NCBI GenBank assembly: GCA_007119835.1
Contig: SKOX01000222.1
Location: 1 to 16,391 of the forward strand
Reading direction: 5' to 3'
Length of the DNA stretch: 16,391 nt
Source: Paracoccaceae bacterium
GTDB taxonomy: Bacteria > Pseudomonadota > Alphaproteobacteria > Rhodobacterales > Rhodobacteraceae
The position numbers and the translations under genes were made by a program. The notes below the pieces were generated by a model that worked only from the letters and a program-made list of their open reading frames with translations, did no database searches and was not told the DNA's origin. This document shows positions 1 to 6,640 of the stretch, one piece after another (position 1 is the first letter of the stretch; every line of letters begins with the position of its first letter).

Positions 1-11
1 GGGGATCGCGC

Positions 12-377
12 GTGGAAGACCTTCTTCGAGAGTATCTACCGATCCTCATATTCCTCGCGCTCGCCGTCCTCATCGGGCTCGCCCTGATGCTGTCGGCGGT
101 CATCATCGCGGTCCGCAATCCCGATCCCGAAAAAGTCTCCGCCTACGAGTGCGGCTTCAACGCCTTCGACGATGCGCGCATGAAGTTCGACGTGCGCTTC
201 TACCTCGTGGCGATTCTCTTCATCATCTTCGACCTCGAGGTCGCCTTCCTGTTTCCATGGGCGGTGAGCTTCTCCGCTCAGGGGGATCTGGGCTTCTGGT
301 CGATGATTGTCTTCCTTGCCGTGCTGACCATCGGATTTATCTACGAATGGCGAAAGGGAGCACTGGATTGGGAATGA
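12..377 (+). CDS. nuoA: NADH-quinone oxidoreductase subunit A (NuoA)
   Basis: Small membrane subunit of complex I (ND3 homologue) at the junction of the peripheral and membrane arms. The 121-residue product has three predicted membrane helices, at roughly residues 9-33, 62-84 and 94-113. The loop after helix 1 carries the conserved YECGF (45-49). Its Cys47 corresponds to the loop cysteine of mitochondrial ND3. Helix 2 carries the conserved acidic pair Asp74 and Glu76. The GTG at base 12 gives a normal alphaproteobacterial length and a typical N-terminus ([10 protein letters not shown]). Only 11 bases precede it in the window, so a start further left cannot be fully excluded and no ribosome site can be judged. 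It is the first gene of the cluster, and its stop overlaps the nuoB start by 4 bases (ATGA). Confidence 0.96.
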   Translation: MEDLLREYLPILIFLALAVLIGLALMLSAVIIAVRNPDPEKVSAYECGFNAFDDARMKFDVRFYLVAILFIIFDLEVAFLFPWAVSFSAQGDLGFWSMIVFLAVLTIGFIYEWRKGALDWE

Positions 378-916
378 ACGAGATGCGTTCGCCCGCGCTC
401 GCCACCGGCGCCGGACCGGACCGGGATCACGAGACACGGGCACTCTCCAACGACCTCGCCGACAAGGGTTTTCTGCTCACGACGAGCGAGGCGTTGATCA
501 ACTGGGCCCGGACGGGCTCGCTGCACTGGATGACGTTCGGCCTGGCGTGCTGCGCCGTCGAGATGATGCACACCTCGATGCCGCGCTACGACGCCGAGCG
601 GTTCGGGATCGCCCCGCGGGCCAGCCCCCGGCAGTCGGACGTGATGATCGTCGCAGGCACGCTGTGCAACAAGATGGCGCCGGCGCTCAGGAAGGTCTAC
701 GACCAGATGCCCGAGCCGCGCTACGTCATCTCGATGGGCTCGTGCGCGAACGGCGGCGGCTACTACCACTACAGCTATTCGGTGGTGCGGGGCTGCGACC
801 GGATCGTGCCCGTGGACATCTACGTGCCGGGCTGCCCGCCGACGGCGGAGGCGCTGCTCTACGGTATCCTCCAGCTCCAGCGGAAGATCCGGCGGACAGG
901 AACGCTCACGCGCTAG
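374..916 (+). CDS. nuoB: NADH-quinone oxidoreductase subunit B (NuoB)
   Basis: Peripheral-arm subunit (PSST/20-kDa homologue) that binds [4Fe-4S] cluster N2, the final electron donor to quinone, and lines the quinone pocket with NuoD. The 180-residue product shows the tandem cysteines C59-C60 in [10 protein letters not shown], then C124 in [10 protein letters not shown] and C154 in [10 protein letters not shown], so all four N2 ligands are present. The ATG at 374 overlaps the nuoA stop as ATGA, which suggests translational coupling; an in-frame ATG at 383 is a less likely alternative. The first 30 or so residues are variable and polar, and the conserved core starts near [19 protein letters not shown]. 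The open frame extends upstream into nuoA, but that stretch is nuoA sequence in another frame. Confidence 0.97.
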   Translation: MNEMRSPALATGAGPDRDHETRALSNDLADKGFLLTTSEALINWARTGSLHWMTFGLACCAVEMMHTSMPRYDAERFGIAPRASPRQSDVMIVAGTLCNKMAPALRKVYDQMPEPRYVISMGSCANGGGYYHYSYSVVRGCDRIVPVDIYVPGCPPTAEALLYGILQLQRKIRRTGTLTR

Positions 917-939
917 CCGCGCGGGCGGAGCGGGGGGAC

Positions 940-1554
940 ATGGACGCAGTCGATACCGATCTCGAGGATCTCAGGGATCTCGTAGTCTCGCGGCGCAGCG
1001 AGGACGTGCTTGGCGCAACGATCGTGCGGGACGAGCTGACCATCACCATCGCGGCGCCGGCCGCGGCGTCCTTCGCGCAGTACCTGAAGGCCGACCCGAA
1101 CTGCCGCTTCACCACGCTCGTCGACATCACGGCGGTGGACTATCCCGAGCGCGAGCAGCGCTTCGACGTCGTCTACCATTTCCTCTCGATGCCGCTGAAC
1201 CAGCGCATCCGGGTGAAGGCGGCCGTCCGCGAAGGCGAATTCATCCCCTCGATCACCGGCAGTCACCCCAGCGCCGACTGGTACGAGCGCGAGGTGTTCG
1301 ACATGTACGGCGTGCTCGTGTCGGGCCATGCCGACCTGCGCCGGATCCTGACCGACTACGGTTTCCGCGGCCATCCGCTGCGCAAGGACTTCCCCACGAC
1401 GGGCTATGTCGAGATGCGCTACGACGAAGGGCTGAAGCGGGTGATCTACGAGCCGGTGAAGCTCACGCAGGAGTACCGGATGTTCGACTTCATGTCGCCG
1501 TGGGAGGGGACCGACTACGTGATTCCGGGCGATGACAAGGCGAAGGGGCGCTGA
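940..1554 (+). CDS. nuoC: NADH-quinone oxidoreductase subunit C (NuoC, 30-kDa)
   Basis: Peripheral-arm connecting subunit without cofactor that packs against NuoD. The 204-residue product carries the complex I 30-kDa signature: [11 protein letters not shown], followed by [19 protein letters not shown]. It is a stand-alone NuoC, not the NuoCD fusion of Escherichia coli, as expected for alphaproteobacteria and mitochondria. The ATG at 940 is preceded by a purine-rich GGAG/GGGGGG stretch (927-937). The open frame continues upstream through nuoB in a shadow frame, but family length and the ribosome site support 940. A small membrane-protein gene starts 3 bases after its stop. Confidence 0.96.
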   Translation: MDAVDTDLEDLRDLVVSRRSEDVLGATIVRDELTITIAAPAAASFAQYLKADPNCRFTTLVDITAVDYPEREQRFDVVYHFLSMPLNQRIRVKAAVREGEFIPSITGSHPSADWYEREVFDMYGVLVSGHADLRRILTDYGFRGHPLRKDFPTTGYVEMRYDEGLKRVIYEPVKLTQEYRMFDFMSPWEGTDYVIPGDDKAKGR

Positions 1555-1557
1555 GAC

Positions 1558-1740
1558 GTGGCTGAGCTTCTGTTCTTCATCACGAACGCCGTCCTGTGGA
1601 TCGTGCCGCTGTGGTTCCTCCTGCCGCGGGCGGGGATGAGCCCGTATCTGTCTTTCCTTGGCATCATTCCGCTGGCGGGCATGATCCTTATCTGGATCGT
1701 GGCGCTCAAGCGGTGGCCGGGCGACGAAGTGAGGGCCTGA
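1558..1740 (+). CDS. small two-helix membrane protein between nuoC and nuoD
   Basis: Hypothetical 60-residue protein with two predicted membrane helices (about residues 3-22 and 29-50) joined by a short loop containing LPRAGMSPY, and ending in a basic/acidic tail ([10 protein letters not shown]). The GTG start at 1558 lies 3 bases after the nuoC stop, with GAAGGGG (1542-1548) at a suitable distance. The stop is 3 bases before nuoD. Helix, loop with Arg-x-Gly-x-Ser, a second helix with a central Pro, and a terminal W-P resemble small bacterial inner-membrane proteins of unknown function (by memory, no search). Its tight position between two core subunits indicates co-translation with complex I. 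A role as accessory subunit or assembly factor is inference. It is very probably a real gene because it fills the gap exactly and reads as membrane protein. Confidence 0.75.
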   Translation: MAELLFFITNAVLWIVPLWFLLPRAGMSPYLSFLGIIPLAGMILIWIVALKRWPGDEVRA

Positions 1741-1743
1741 GGC

Positions 1744-2961
1744 ATGGCCGAGGACAACATCCAGATCGATCCGTTGACCGGCGAGCACCGGATCCGGAAC
1801 TTCAACATCAACTTCGGGCCGCAGCATCCTGCGGCGCACGGCGTTCTCCGGCTCGTGCTCGAGCTCGACGGCGAGATCGTCGAGCGCTGCGATCCGCATA
1901 TCGGGCTGCTGCACCGGGGCACCGAGAAGCTGATGGAGAGCCGGACCTACCTGCAGAACCTGCCGTATTTCGACCGGCTCGACTATGTGAGCCCGATGAA
2001 CCAGGAGCATGCCTGGTGCCTCGCGATCGAGCGGCTGACCGGGACGGAGATCCCGCGGCGGGCGTCGATCATCCGGGTGGTCTTCTGCGAGATCGGCCGC
2101 ATCCTGAACCACCTGCTCAACGTCACGACGCAGGCGATGGACGTCGGCGCGCTCACCCCGCCGCTCTGGGGGTTCGAGGAGCGCGAGAAGCTGATGATCT
2201 TCTACGAGCGGGCGAGCGGTGCCCGGCTGCACGCGGCCTACTTCCGGCCGGGCGGCGTGCACCAGGACCTGCCGCAGGACCTGGTCGACGACATCATGGC
2301 CTGGTGCCGCGAGTTCCCGAAGGTGCTCGACGACATCGACGGCCTGCTGACCGAGAACCGCATCTTCAAGCAGCGCAACGTCGACATCGGCGTCGTCACC
2401 GCCGAGGACTGCCAGGCGCTCGGCTTCTCTGGCGTGATGGTGCGCGGCTCGGGGATGGCCTGGGACCTGCGGCGGGCGCAGCCCTACGAGGTCTATTCCG
2501 AGCTCGACTTCAAGATCCCCGTCGGCACCGCTGGCGACTGCTTCGACCGCTACCTCATCCGGATGCTGGAGATGCGCGAGAGCGTGAAGATCATCGAGCA
2601 GTCGATCAGGCTCATGGAGGCGACGCGCGGCGAGGACGTCCTCGCCCGGGGCAAGATCACGCCGCCGAAGCGGGCCGAGATGAAGACCTCGATGGAGGCG
2701 CTCATCCATCACTTCAAGCTCTACACCGAAGGCTTCCACGTGCCCGAGGGCGAGGTCTACGCCGCGGTCGAGGCGCCGAAGGGCGAGTTCGGCGTCTATC
2801 TCGTCGCCGACGGCACCCACCGGCCCTACAAGGCCAAGCTGCGGGCGCCGGGCTTCGCGCATCTGCAGGCGATGGACTTCATGTGCAAGGGCCACATGCT
2901 GGCGGATGTCGGCGCGATCCTCGGGTCGCTCGACATCGTGTTTGGAGAGGTCGACCGCTGA
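1744..2961 (+). CDS. nuoD: NADH-quinone oxidoreductase subunit D (NuoD, 49-kDa)
   Basis: Peripheral-arm subunit related to the large subunit of [NiFe] hydrogenases. It forms most of the quinone-reduction pocket next to cluster N2. The 405-residue product starts with the typical [18 protein letters not shown] block. His32 and Tyr81 (in RLDYVS) are 49 residues apart and correspond to the quinone-head-group His and Tyr of the family. Other family blocks are [12 protein letters not shown] and the C-terminal [19 protein letters not shown] followed by DIVFGEVDR. The length is usual for alphaproteobacteria. The ATG at 1744 lies 3 bases after the previous stop, with GAGG at 1739-1742. The stop shares one base with the nuoE start (TGATG). 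Confidence 0.98.
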   Translation: MAEDNIQIDPLTGEHRIRNFNINFGPQHPAAHGVLRLVLELDGEIVERCDPHIGLLHRGTEKLMESRTYLQNLPYFDRLDYVSPMNQEHAWCLAIERLTGTEIPRRASIIRVVFCEIGRILNHLLNVTTQAMDVGALTPPLWGFEEREKLMIFYERASGARLHAAYFRPGGVHQDLPQDLVDDIMAWCREFPKVLDDIDGLLTENRIFKQRNVDIGVVTAEDCQALGFSGVMVRGSGMAWDLRRAQPYEVYSELDFKIPVGTAGDCFDRYLIRMLEMRESVKIIEQSIRLMEATRGEDVLARGKITPPKRAEMKTSMEALIHHFKLYTEGFHVPEGEVYAAVEAPKGEFGVYLVADGTHRPYKAKLRAPGFAHLQAMDFMCKGHMLADVGAILGSLDIVFGEVDR

Positions 2962-4004
2962 TGCTGCGCCGCCTGCACCCAGAGCAGCCCGAGAGCTTCG
3001 AGTTCACGCCCGCGAACCTCGACTGGGCGAAGGCCCAGATGCAGAAGTTTCCCGAGGGCAAGCAGGCCTCGGCCGTCATCCCGATGCTCTGGCGCGTGCA
3101 GGAGCAGGAAGGTTGGATCTCCAAGCCGGCGATCGAGTACGTCGCGGGCCTGCTCGGCCTAGCCTACATCCGCGTCCTCGAGGTCGCGACCTTCTACTTC
3201 ATGTTCCAGCTCAGGCCCGTGGGGTCGGTGGCGCATGTGCAGGTCTGCGGCACGACCTCGTGCATGATCTGCGGCGCCGAGGACCTCATCGCGGTCTGCA
3301 AGCGCAAGATCTCGCCCGAACCCTTCGCGACGTCCGCCGATGGCAAGCTGTCGTGGGAGGAGGTCGAATGCCTCGGCGCCTGCTCGAACGCGCCGATGGC
3401 CCAGATCGGCAAGGATTATTACGAGGATCTGACGGTCGAGCGATTCGAGGAGATCCTCGACGCGTTCGTCCGCGGCGAGGTGCCGCGGCCCGGGCCGCAG
3501 AACGGCCGCTTCGCCTCCGAGCCGGCGGGCGGGCTCACGAGCCTGACGCAGACCCAGCGCGCTCACGGCGCGAACGGGTCGGTCGACCTCGCGCTCGCGA
3601 TGGGCGACACCGTCAAGCGCATCACCGGCGACGAGCCGCCGCCGCCGCGTCCCGAGGCGGAGGTCAAGGCCGGCGCCCGTGCGCCCGGCGGCGTCACCGA
3701 GGAGAAGCACGCCGACGAGGCGCCGGCCGAGCCGCCGCGGCTCGAGGCGCCGCGCGACGGCCGGCCCGACGACCTCAAGCTGCTCAAGGGCGTCGGTCCC
3801 GTGCTCGAGCGCGAGTTGAACGGCCTCGGCTTCTATCACTTCGACCAGATCGCGGACTGGGGCCCGGCCGAGATCGAGTGGGTTTCCGGCAACCTCGGCG
3901 TCGCCGGGCGAAAGGTGCTCAAGGAGAATTTCGTGGAACAGGCGCGCGCGCTCGCCGAGCGCGACAGCACCGCCTATGCTCAGAGGAAGCTGGATAGCGA
4001 GTGA
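2961..4004 (+). CDS. nuoE: NADH-quinone oxidoreductase subunit E (NuoE) with C-terminal HhH extension
   Basis: NADH-module subunit (24-kDa homologue) binding [2Fe-2S] cluster N1a. In the 347-residue product the thioredoxin-like ferredoxin domain spans about residues 15-172. Its ligands are C96 and C101 ([11 protein letters not shown]) and C137 and C141 ([11 protein letters not shown]). This is about twice the usual 160-170 residues. After residue 173 follows a Pro/Ala/Glu-rich, probably disordered linker, then a compact domain at about 270-335 beginning [16 protein letters not shown] is a helix-hairpin-helix signature like that of the 'predicted flap endonuclease-like H3TH' group. The same domain ends the next gene. 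The tail is in frame with no stop, so it is a true extension; long NuoE proteins are known from Rhodobacter relatives (from memory). GGAGAGG at 2944-2950 serves the ATG at 2961. The function of the tail is unknown. Confidence 0.95.
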   Translation: MLRRLHPEQPESFEFTPANLDWAKAQMQKFPEGKQASAVIPMLWRVQEQEGWISKPAIEYVAGLLGLAYIRVLEVATFYFMFQLRPVGSVAHVQVCGTTSCMICGAEDLIAVCKRKISPEPFATSADGKLSWEEVECLGACSNAPMAQIGKDYYEDLTVERFEEILDAFVRGEVPRPGPQNGRFASEPAGGLTSLTQTQRAHGANGSVDLALAMGDTVKRITGDEPPPPRPEAEVKAGARAPGGVTEEKHADEAPAEPPRLEAPRDGRPDDLKLLKGVGPVLERELNGLGFYHFDQIADWGPAEIEWVSGNLGVAGRKVLKENFVEQARALAERDSTAYAQRKLDSE

Positions 4005-4017
4005 CCGGGTAGACAAC

Positions 4018-4024
4018 GGAGGAG
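4018..4024 (+). promoter_or_regulatory. strong ribosome binding site for the 247-residue HhH membrane protein
   Basis: GGAGGAG ends 6 bases before the ATG at 4031 and is one of the best Shine-Dalgarno matches in the cluster. It lies in the short gap after nuoE and fixes the start of the next gene. It suggests that this accessory gene is independently and well translated, not just coupled to nuoE. Confidence 0.75.
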
Positions 4025-4030
4025 ACGACG

Positions 4031-4774
4031 ATGGCTGAGAGACAGATCCTGGTAAGCGACGGCATATTCTACGGCGCGTTCAGCTGGTTGCTCGCCGCCG
4101 TGTTCGGTATCGGCATGGCCTTCGCCTACACCGGCATCTACGGCGGTAGCCTCGTCACGGGCTTCGTGATCGCCGGCCTCGTCACGGTCATCGGCGGCTG
4201 GATCCTGACGCGCTTCGCCGCAGGCGGCGATCTGCCGCCGCCCAACACGGTGAAGATCAACCCCCCGAAGGCGCCGACCGTGCCGCGCTCGCCAGCGGCC
4301 GAGCGGCGGGCGGAGGCCGCGACGCCGAAGATGCCGGACCGGATGCCGAGCGCCCATGAGGCCGGCGTCGCGGTCGGCGCGACCGCTGCTTCGGCAGCCG
4401 ACAGCGTCAAGCAGGCGACGTCGGAAGCCCGCGAGAGGGTCGCGTGTGCCGTCAGCCCGTCGGATGGCGACGCGACCGGCGGTGCCGATGAGGCCAAGCG
4501 CGAGGCGGCCGACGCGGAGGCCAGACCGCCTGCGCTGCCGGCCCCGCGCGAGGGTGGGGGCGACGACCTGCTGGCGATCAAGGGCATCGGGCCGAAGCTG
4601 ATGGGCACGCTCAACGAGATGGGCTACTACCATTATGACCAGATCGCGGCCTGGACGCCGGAGCAGGTCGCGTGGGTGGACACGAACGTGGAGGGGGTGA
4701 ACGGTCGGGCATCGCGCGACGACTGGGCCGGCCAGGCGCGCCGGCTCGCGTCCGAAGACCCCGCCTCGTCTTGA
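4031..4774 (+). CDS. membrane-anchored helix-hairpin-helix protein of unknown function
   Basis: Hypothetical 247-residue protein in three parts. Residues about 10-60 form two predicted membrane helices (FSWLLAAVFGIGMAFAY, and a second Gly/Val/Ile-rich helix ending GGWILTRF). Residues about 64-175 are a low-complexity Ala/Pro/Arg/Glu linker with an amphipathic, phasin-like stretch near ADSVKQATSEARERV. Residues 178-243 form a domain starting DDLLAIKGIGP, a helix-hairpin-helix signature. This domain aligns without large gaps to residues 270-335 of the adjacent NuoE, with about 28 identical positions of 66 by eye, including KG-GP, YH-DQIA-W and QAR-LA. The start is fixed by GGAGGAG upstream. The stop overlaps the next start (TTGA). 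It could be a complex I accessory or assembly protein; DNA binding is possible from the fold but unproven. Confidence 0.85.
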   Translation: MAERQILVSDGIFYGAFSWLLAAVFGIGMAFAYTGIYGGSLVTGFVIAGLVTVIGGWILTRFAAGGDLPPPNTVKINPPKAPTVPRSPAAERRAEAATPKMPDRMPSAHEAGVAVGATAASAADSVKQATSEARERVACAVSPSDGDATGGADEAKREAADAEARPPALPAPREGGGDDLLAIKGIGPKLMGTLNEMGYYHYDQIAAWTPEQVAWVDTNVEGVNGRASRDDWAGQARRLASEDPASS

Positions 4775-5016
4775 GCACGGTCGGGCGCGGCCGCGACGCC
4801 GGCCGGGAGGCCGACCCCCGCGCCCGGGCCAGGACCGCCGCCGTGGTGATCATCGTGGCCTTCCTGAGTTGGATGGCCGTCAACTGGATCGGCGGCGCGG
4901 TGGGCATTCCCGTCGCGCTGGTGTTCGCGGCGGACATCGTGTGCCTGGCCGTGCTCGGCTGGGCGCTCGTGACACTGATCGGGATCTGGCGAACGCGCCG
5001 GGATGAAGGACGTTAA
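4771..5016 (+). CDS. small two-helix membrane protein (DUF5337-like), TTG start
   Basis: Hypothetical 81-residue protein with a short basic N-terminal segment (GREADPRARARTAA), two hydrophobic helices (about residues 25-41 and 46-72) and a basic end (WRTRRDEGR). From memory this resembles the DUF5337 family of small proteins found near nuoF in Rhodobacteraceae; I could not check it. The best start is TTG at 4771, which overlaps the preceding stop (TTGA). The frame is open upstream to an ATG at 4672, but that would mean about 100 bases of overlap with the conserved HhH domain of the previous gene. GTG codons at 4843 and 4846 would remove the basic N-terminus. The stop is 3 bases before nuoF, so it is co-translated with complex I. 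Function unknown. Confidence 0.7.
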   Translation: MSTVGRGRDAGREADPRARARTAAVVIIVAFLSWMAVNWIGGAVGIPVALVFAADIVCLAVLGWALVTLIGIWRTRRDEGR

Positions 5017-5019
5017 GGC

Positions 5020-6312
5020 ATGCTTGCGGACAAGGACCGGATCTTCACCAACCTCTACGGGATGCTCGACCGCAGCCTCGCAGGCGCCCGCGCCCGCGGG
5101 CACTGGGACGGCACCGCCGGCATCATCGCCAAGGGCCGGCAGCACGTGATCGACGAGGTCAAGACCTCCGGCCTGCGCGGCCGCGGCGGTGCGGGCTTTC
5201 CGACGGGTCTGAAATGGTCGTTCATGCCCAAGCAGTCCGACGGCCGGCCGCACTACCTCGTCGTGAACGCCGACGAGTCCGAGCCGGGCACCTGCAAGGA
5301 CCGCGAGATCATGCGGCACGAGCCGCACACGCTGGTGGAGGGCTGTCTGATCGCGGGCTTCGCGATGGGGGCGAACACCGGCTACATCTACATCCGGGGC
5401 GAGTACATCCGCGAGCGCGAGGCGCTGCAGACCGCCATCGACGAGGCCTACGAGGCGGGGCTCCTCGGGCCGGACGCGGCGGGCTCGGGCTGGGACTTCG
5501 ACCTCTACCTCTCCCACGGCGCCGGCGCCTACATCTGCGGCGAGGAGACCGCGCTCCTCGAGAGCCTCGAGGGCAAGAAGGGCATGCCGCGGCTGAAGCC
5601 GCCCTTCCCGGCGAATACCGGCCTCTGGGGCTGCCCGACGACGGTCAACAACGTGGAATCGATCGCGGTCGTGCCGACGATCCTGCGCCGCGGGGCGGGA
5701 TGGTTCGCCAATATCGGCCGTCAGAACAACGCAGGCACCAAGCTCTTCGCGATCTCGGGGCACGTCAATCATCCCTGCGTCGTCGAGGAGGCGATGTCGA
5801 TCCCGCTGAAGGACCTCCTCGAGAAGCATTGCGGCGGCGTGCGCGGCGGCTGGAAGAACCTCAAGGCTGTGATCCCCGGCGGCTCGTCGGTGCCCTGCCT
5901 GCCCGCGCCGCTCTGCGACGAGTGCATCATGGACTTCGACTGGCTGCGTGAGCAGCGCTCGGGCCTCGGCACCGCGGCGGTCATCGTGATGGATCAGTCG
6001 ACCGACATCATCAAGGCGATCTGGCGGCTGTCGAAATTCTACAAGCACGAGAGCTGCGGCCAGTGCACGCCCTGCCGCGAGGGGACCGGCTGGATGATGC
6101 GGGTCATGGACCGGCTGGTGCGCGGCGAGGCCGAGATCGAGGAAATCGACATGCTCCTCGACGTGACCAAGCAGGTCGAGGGTCACACGATCTGTGCGCT
6201 GGGGGATGCCGCGGCCTGGCCGATCCAGGGGCTGATCCGGCACTTCCGCGACGAGATCGAGGACCGCATCCGCAAGGCCGGCGGCGCACGGCGGCCGGTC
6301 GCGGCGGAGTAG
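5020..6312 (+). CDS. nuoF: NADH-quinone oxidoreductase subunit F (NuoF, 51-kDa)
   Basis: Catalytic NADH-oxidising subunit of the peripheral arm; it binds NADH, FMN and [4Fe-4S] cluster N3. The 430-residue product has the usual family length. [10 protein letters not shown] (54-63) is the glycine-rich nucleotide/FMN loop, [18 protein letters not shown] starts at 171, and the N3 ligands are C346, C349 and C352 ([12 protein letters not shown]) plus C392 ([13 protein letters not shown]). The ATG at 5020 follows GAAGGA (5005-5010) and TAAGG (5014-5018). It lies 3 bases downstream of the DUF5337-like gene. Confidence 0.98.
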   Translation: MLADKDRIFTNLYGMLDRSLAGARARGHWDGTAGIIAKGRQHVIDEVKTSGLRGRGGAGFPTGLKWSFMPKQSDGRPHYLVVNADESEPGTCKDREIMRHEPHTLVEGCLIAGFAMGANTGYIYIRGEYIREREALQTAIDEAYEAGLLGPDAAGSGWDFDLYLSHGAGAYICGEETALLESLEGKKGMPRLKPPFPANTGLWGCPTTVNNVESIAVVPTILRRGAGWFANIGRQNNAGTKLFAISGHVNHPCVVEEAMSIPLKDLLEKHCGGVRGGWKNLKAVIPGGSSVPCLPAPLCDECIMDFDWLREQRSGLGTAAVIVMDQSTDIIKAIWRLSKFYKHESCGQCTPCREGTGWMMRVMDRLVRGEAEIEEIDMLLDVTKQVEGHTICALGDAAAWPIQGLIRHFRDEIEDRIRKAGGARRPVAAE

Positions 6313-6330
6313 GGGCGCGAAGGGGGCTCG

Positions 6331-6639
6331 GTGACGTTTCGCGACAAGATGGTGCTCTCGGCGCTGATCTGGGCCTGCGTCTACCCGGGGGTGCTTGTCG
6401 TGACCTGGCTTTTCCAGTTTGTCGGGCTCGAGTTCGCCCTCTGGCTGGAGCTCCTGCTCTCGACGGCGATCACGGTGCCGCTGATCTCACTGCTCGCGGC
6501 GCCGCAGATGGAGCGGGTGCTTGCCGCGATGAAGGGCGAGACCGCCGCCGAGCTCAAGGTCGACCAGGCGCGCGAGGCGCCGGGGCCGAACCCCGAGGAA
6601 ATCGTCGAGCGACGCAGTGCGGCGTCGCGGGGAGAATGA
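6331..6639 (+). CDS. small two-helix membrane protein between nuoF and nuoG
   Basis: Hypothetical 102-residue protein. Two predicted membrane helices lie at about residues 8-29 and 34-57 ([16 protein letters not shown], and [20 protein letters not shown]). They are followed by a charged, probably cytoplasmic tail rich in Glu, Arg and Ala. Helix order and length vaguely recall small DUF2798-type proteins, but I do not assign a family. The GTG start at 6331 follows GAAGGGGG (6319-6326). The stop lies 1 base before the nuoG ATG. Its position between two subunits of the NADH module, themselves soluble, is notable for a membrane protein and fits an accessory or assembly role (inference only). Confidence 0.75.
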   Translation: MTFRDKMVLSALIWACVYPGVLVVTWLFQFVGLEFALWLELLLSTAITVPLISLLAAPQMERVLAAMKGETAAELKVDQAREAPGPNPEEIVERRSAASRGE

Positions 6640-6640
6640 C

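Noticed and set aside
1..11. nuo promoter or nuoA ribosome site
   Set aside because: Only 11 bases precede nuoA; nothing can be judged from them.
149..373. extension of NuoB upstream into nuoA
   Set aside because: The extra residues are Arg-rich shadow sequence of nuoA. The ATG at 374 with ATGA overlap gives the family length.
913..2895. 660-residue open frame on the - strand opposite nuoC-nuoD
   Set aside because: It is rich in Arg, His, Asp, Val and Leu with no domain, and lies fully opposite conserved nuo genes. Long antisense frames are common in very GC-rich coding DNA.
4672..4770. ATG start at 4672 for the 81-residue membrane protein
   Set aside because: It would overlap the conserved HhH domain of the preceding gene by about 100 bases, and the extra residues look like shadow sequence. 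TTG at 4771 is preferred, but not proven.
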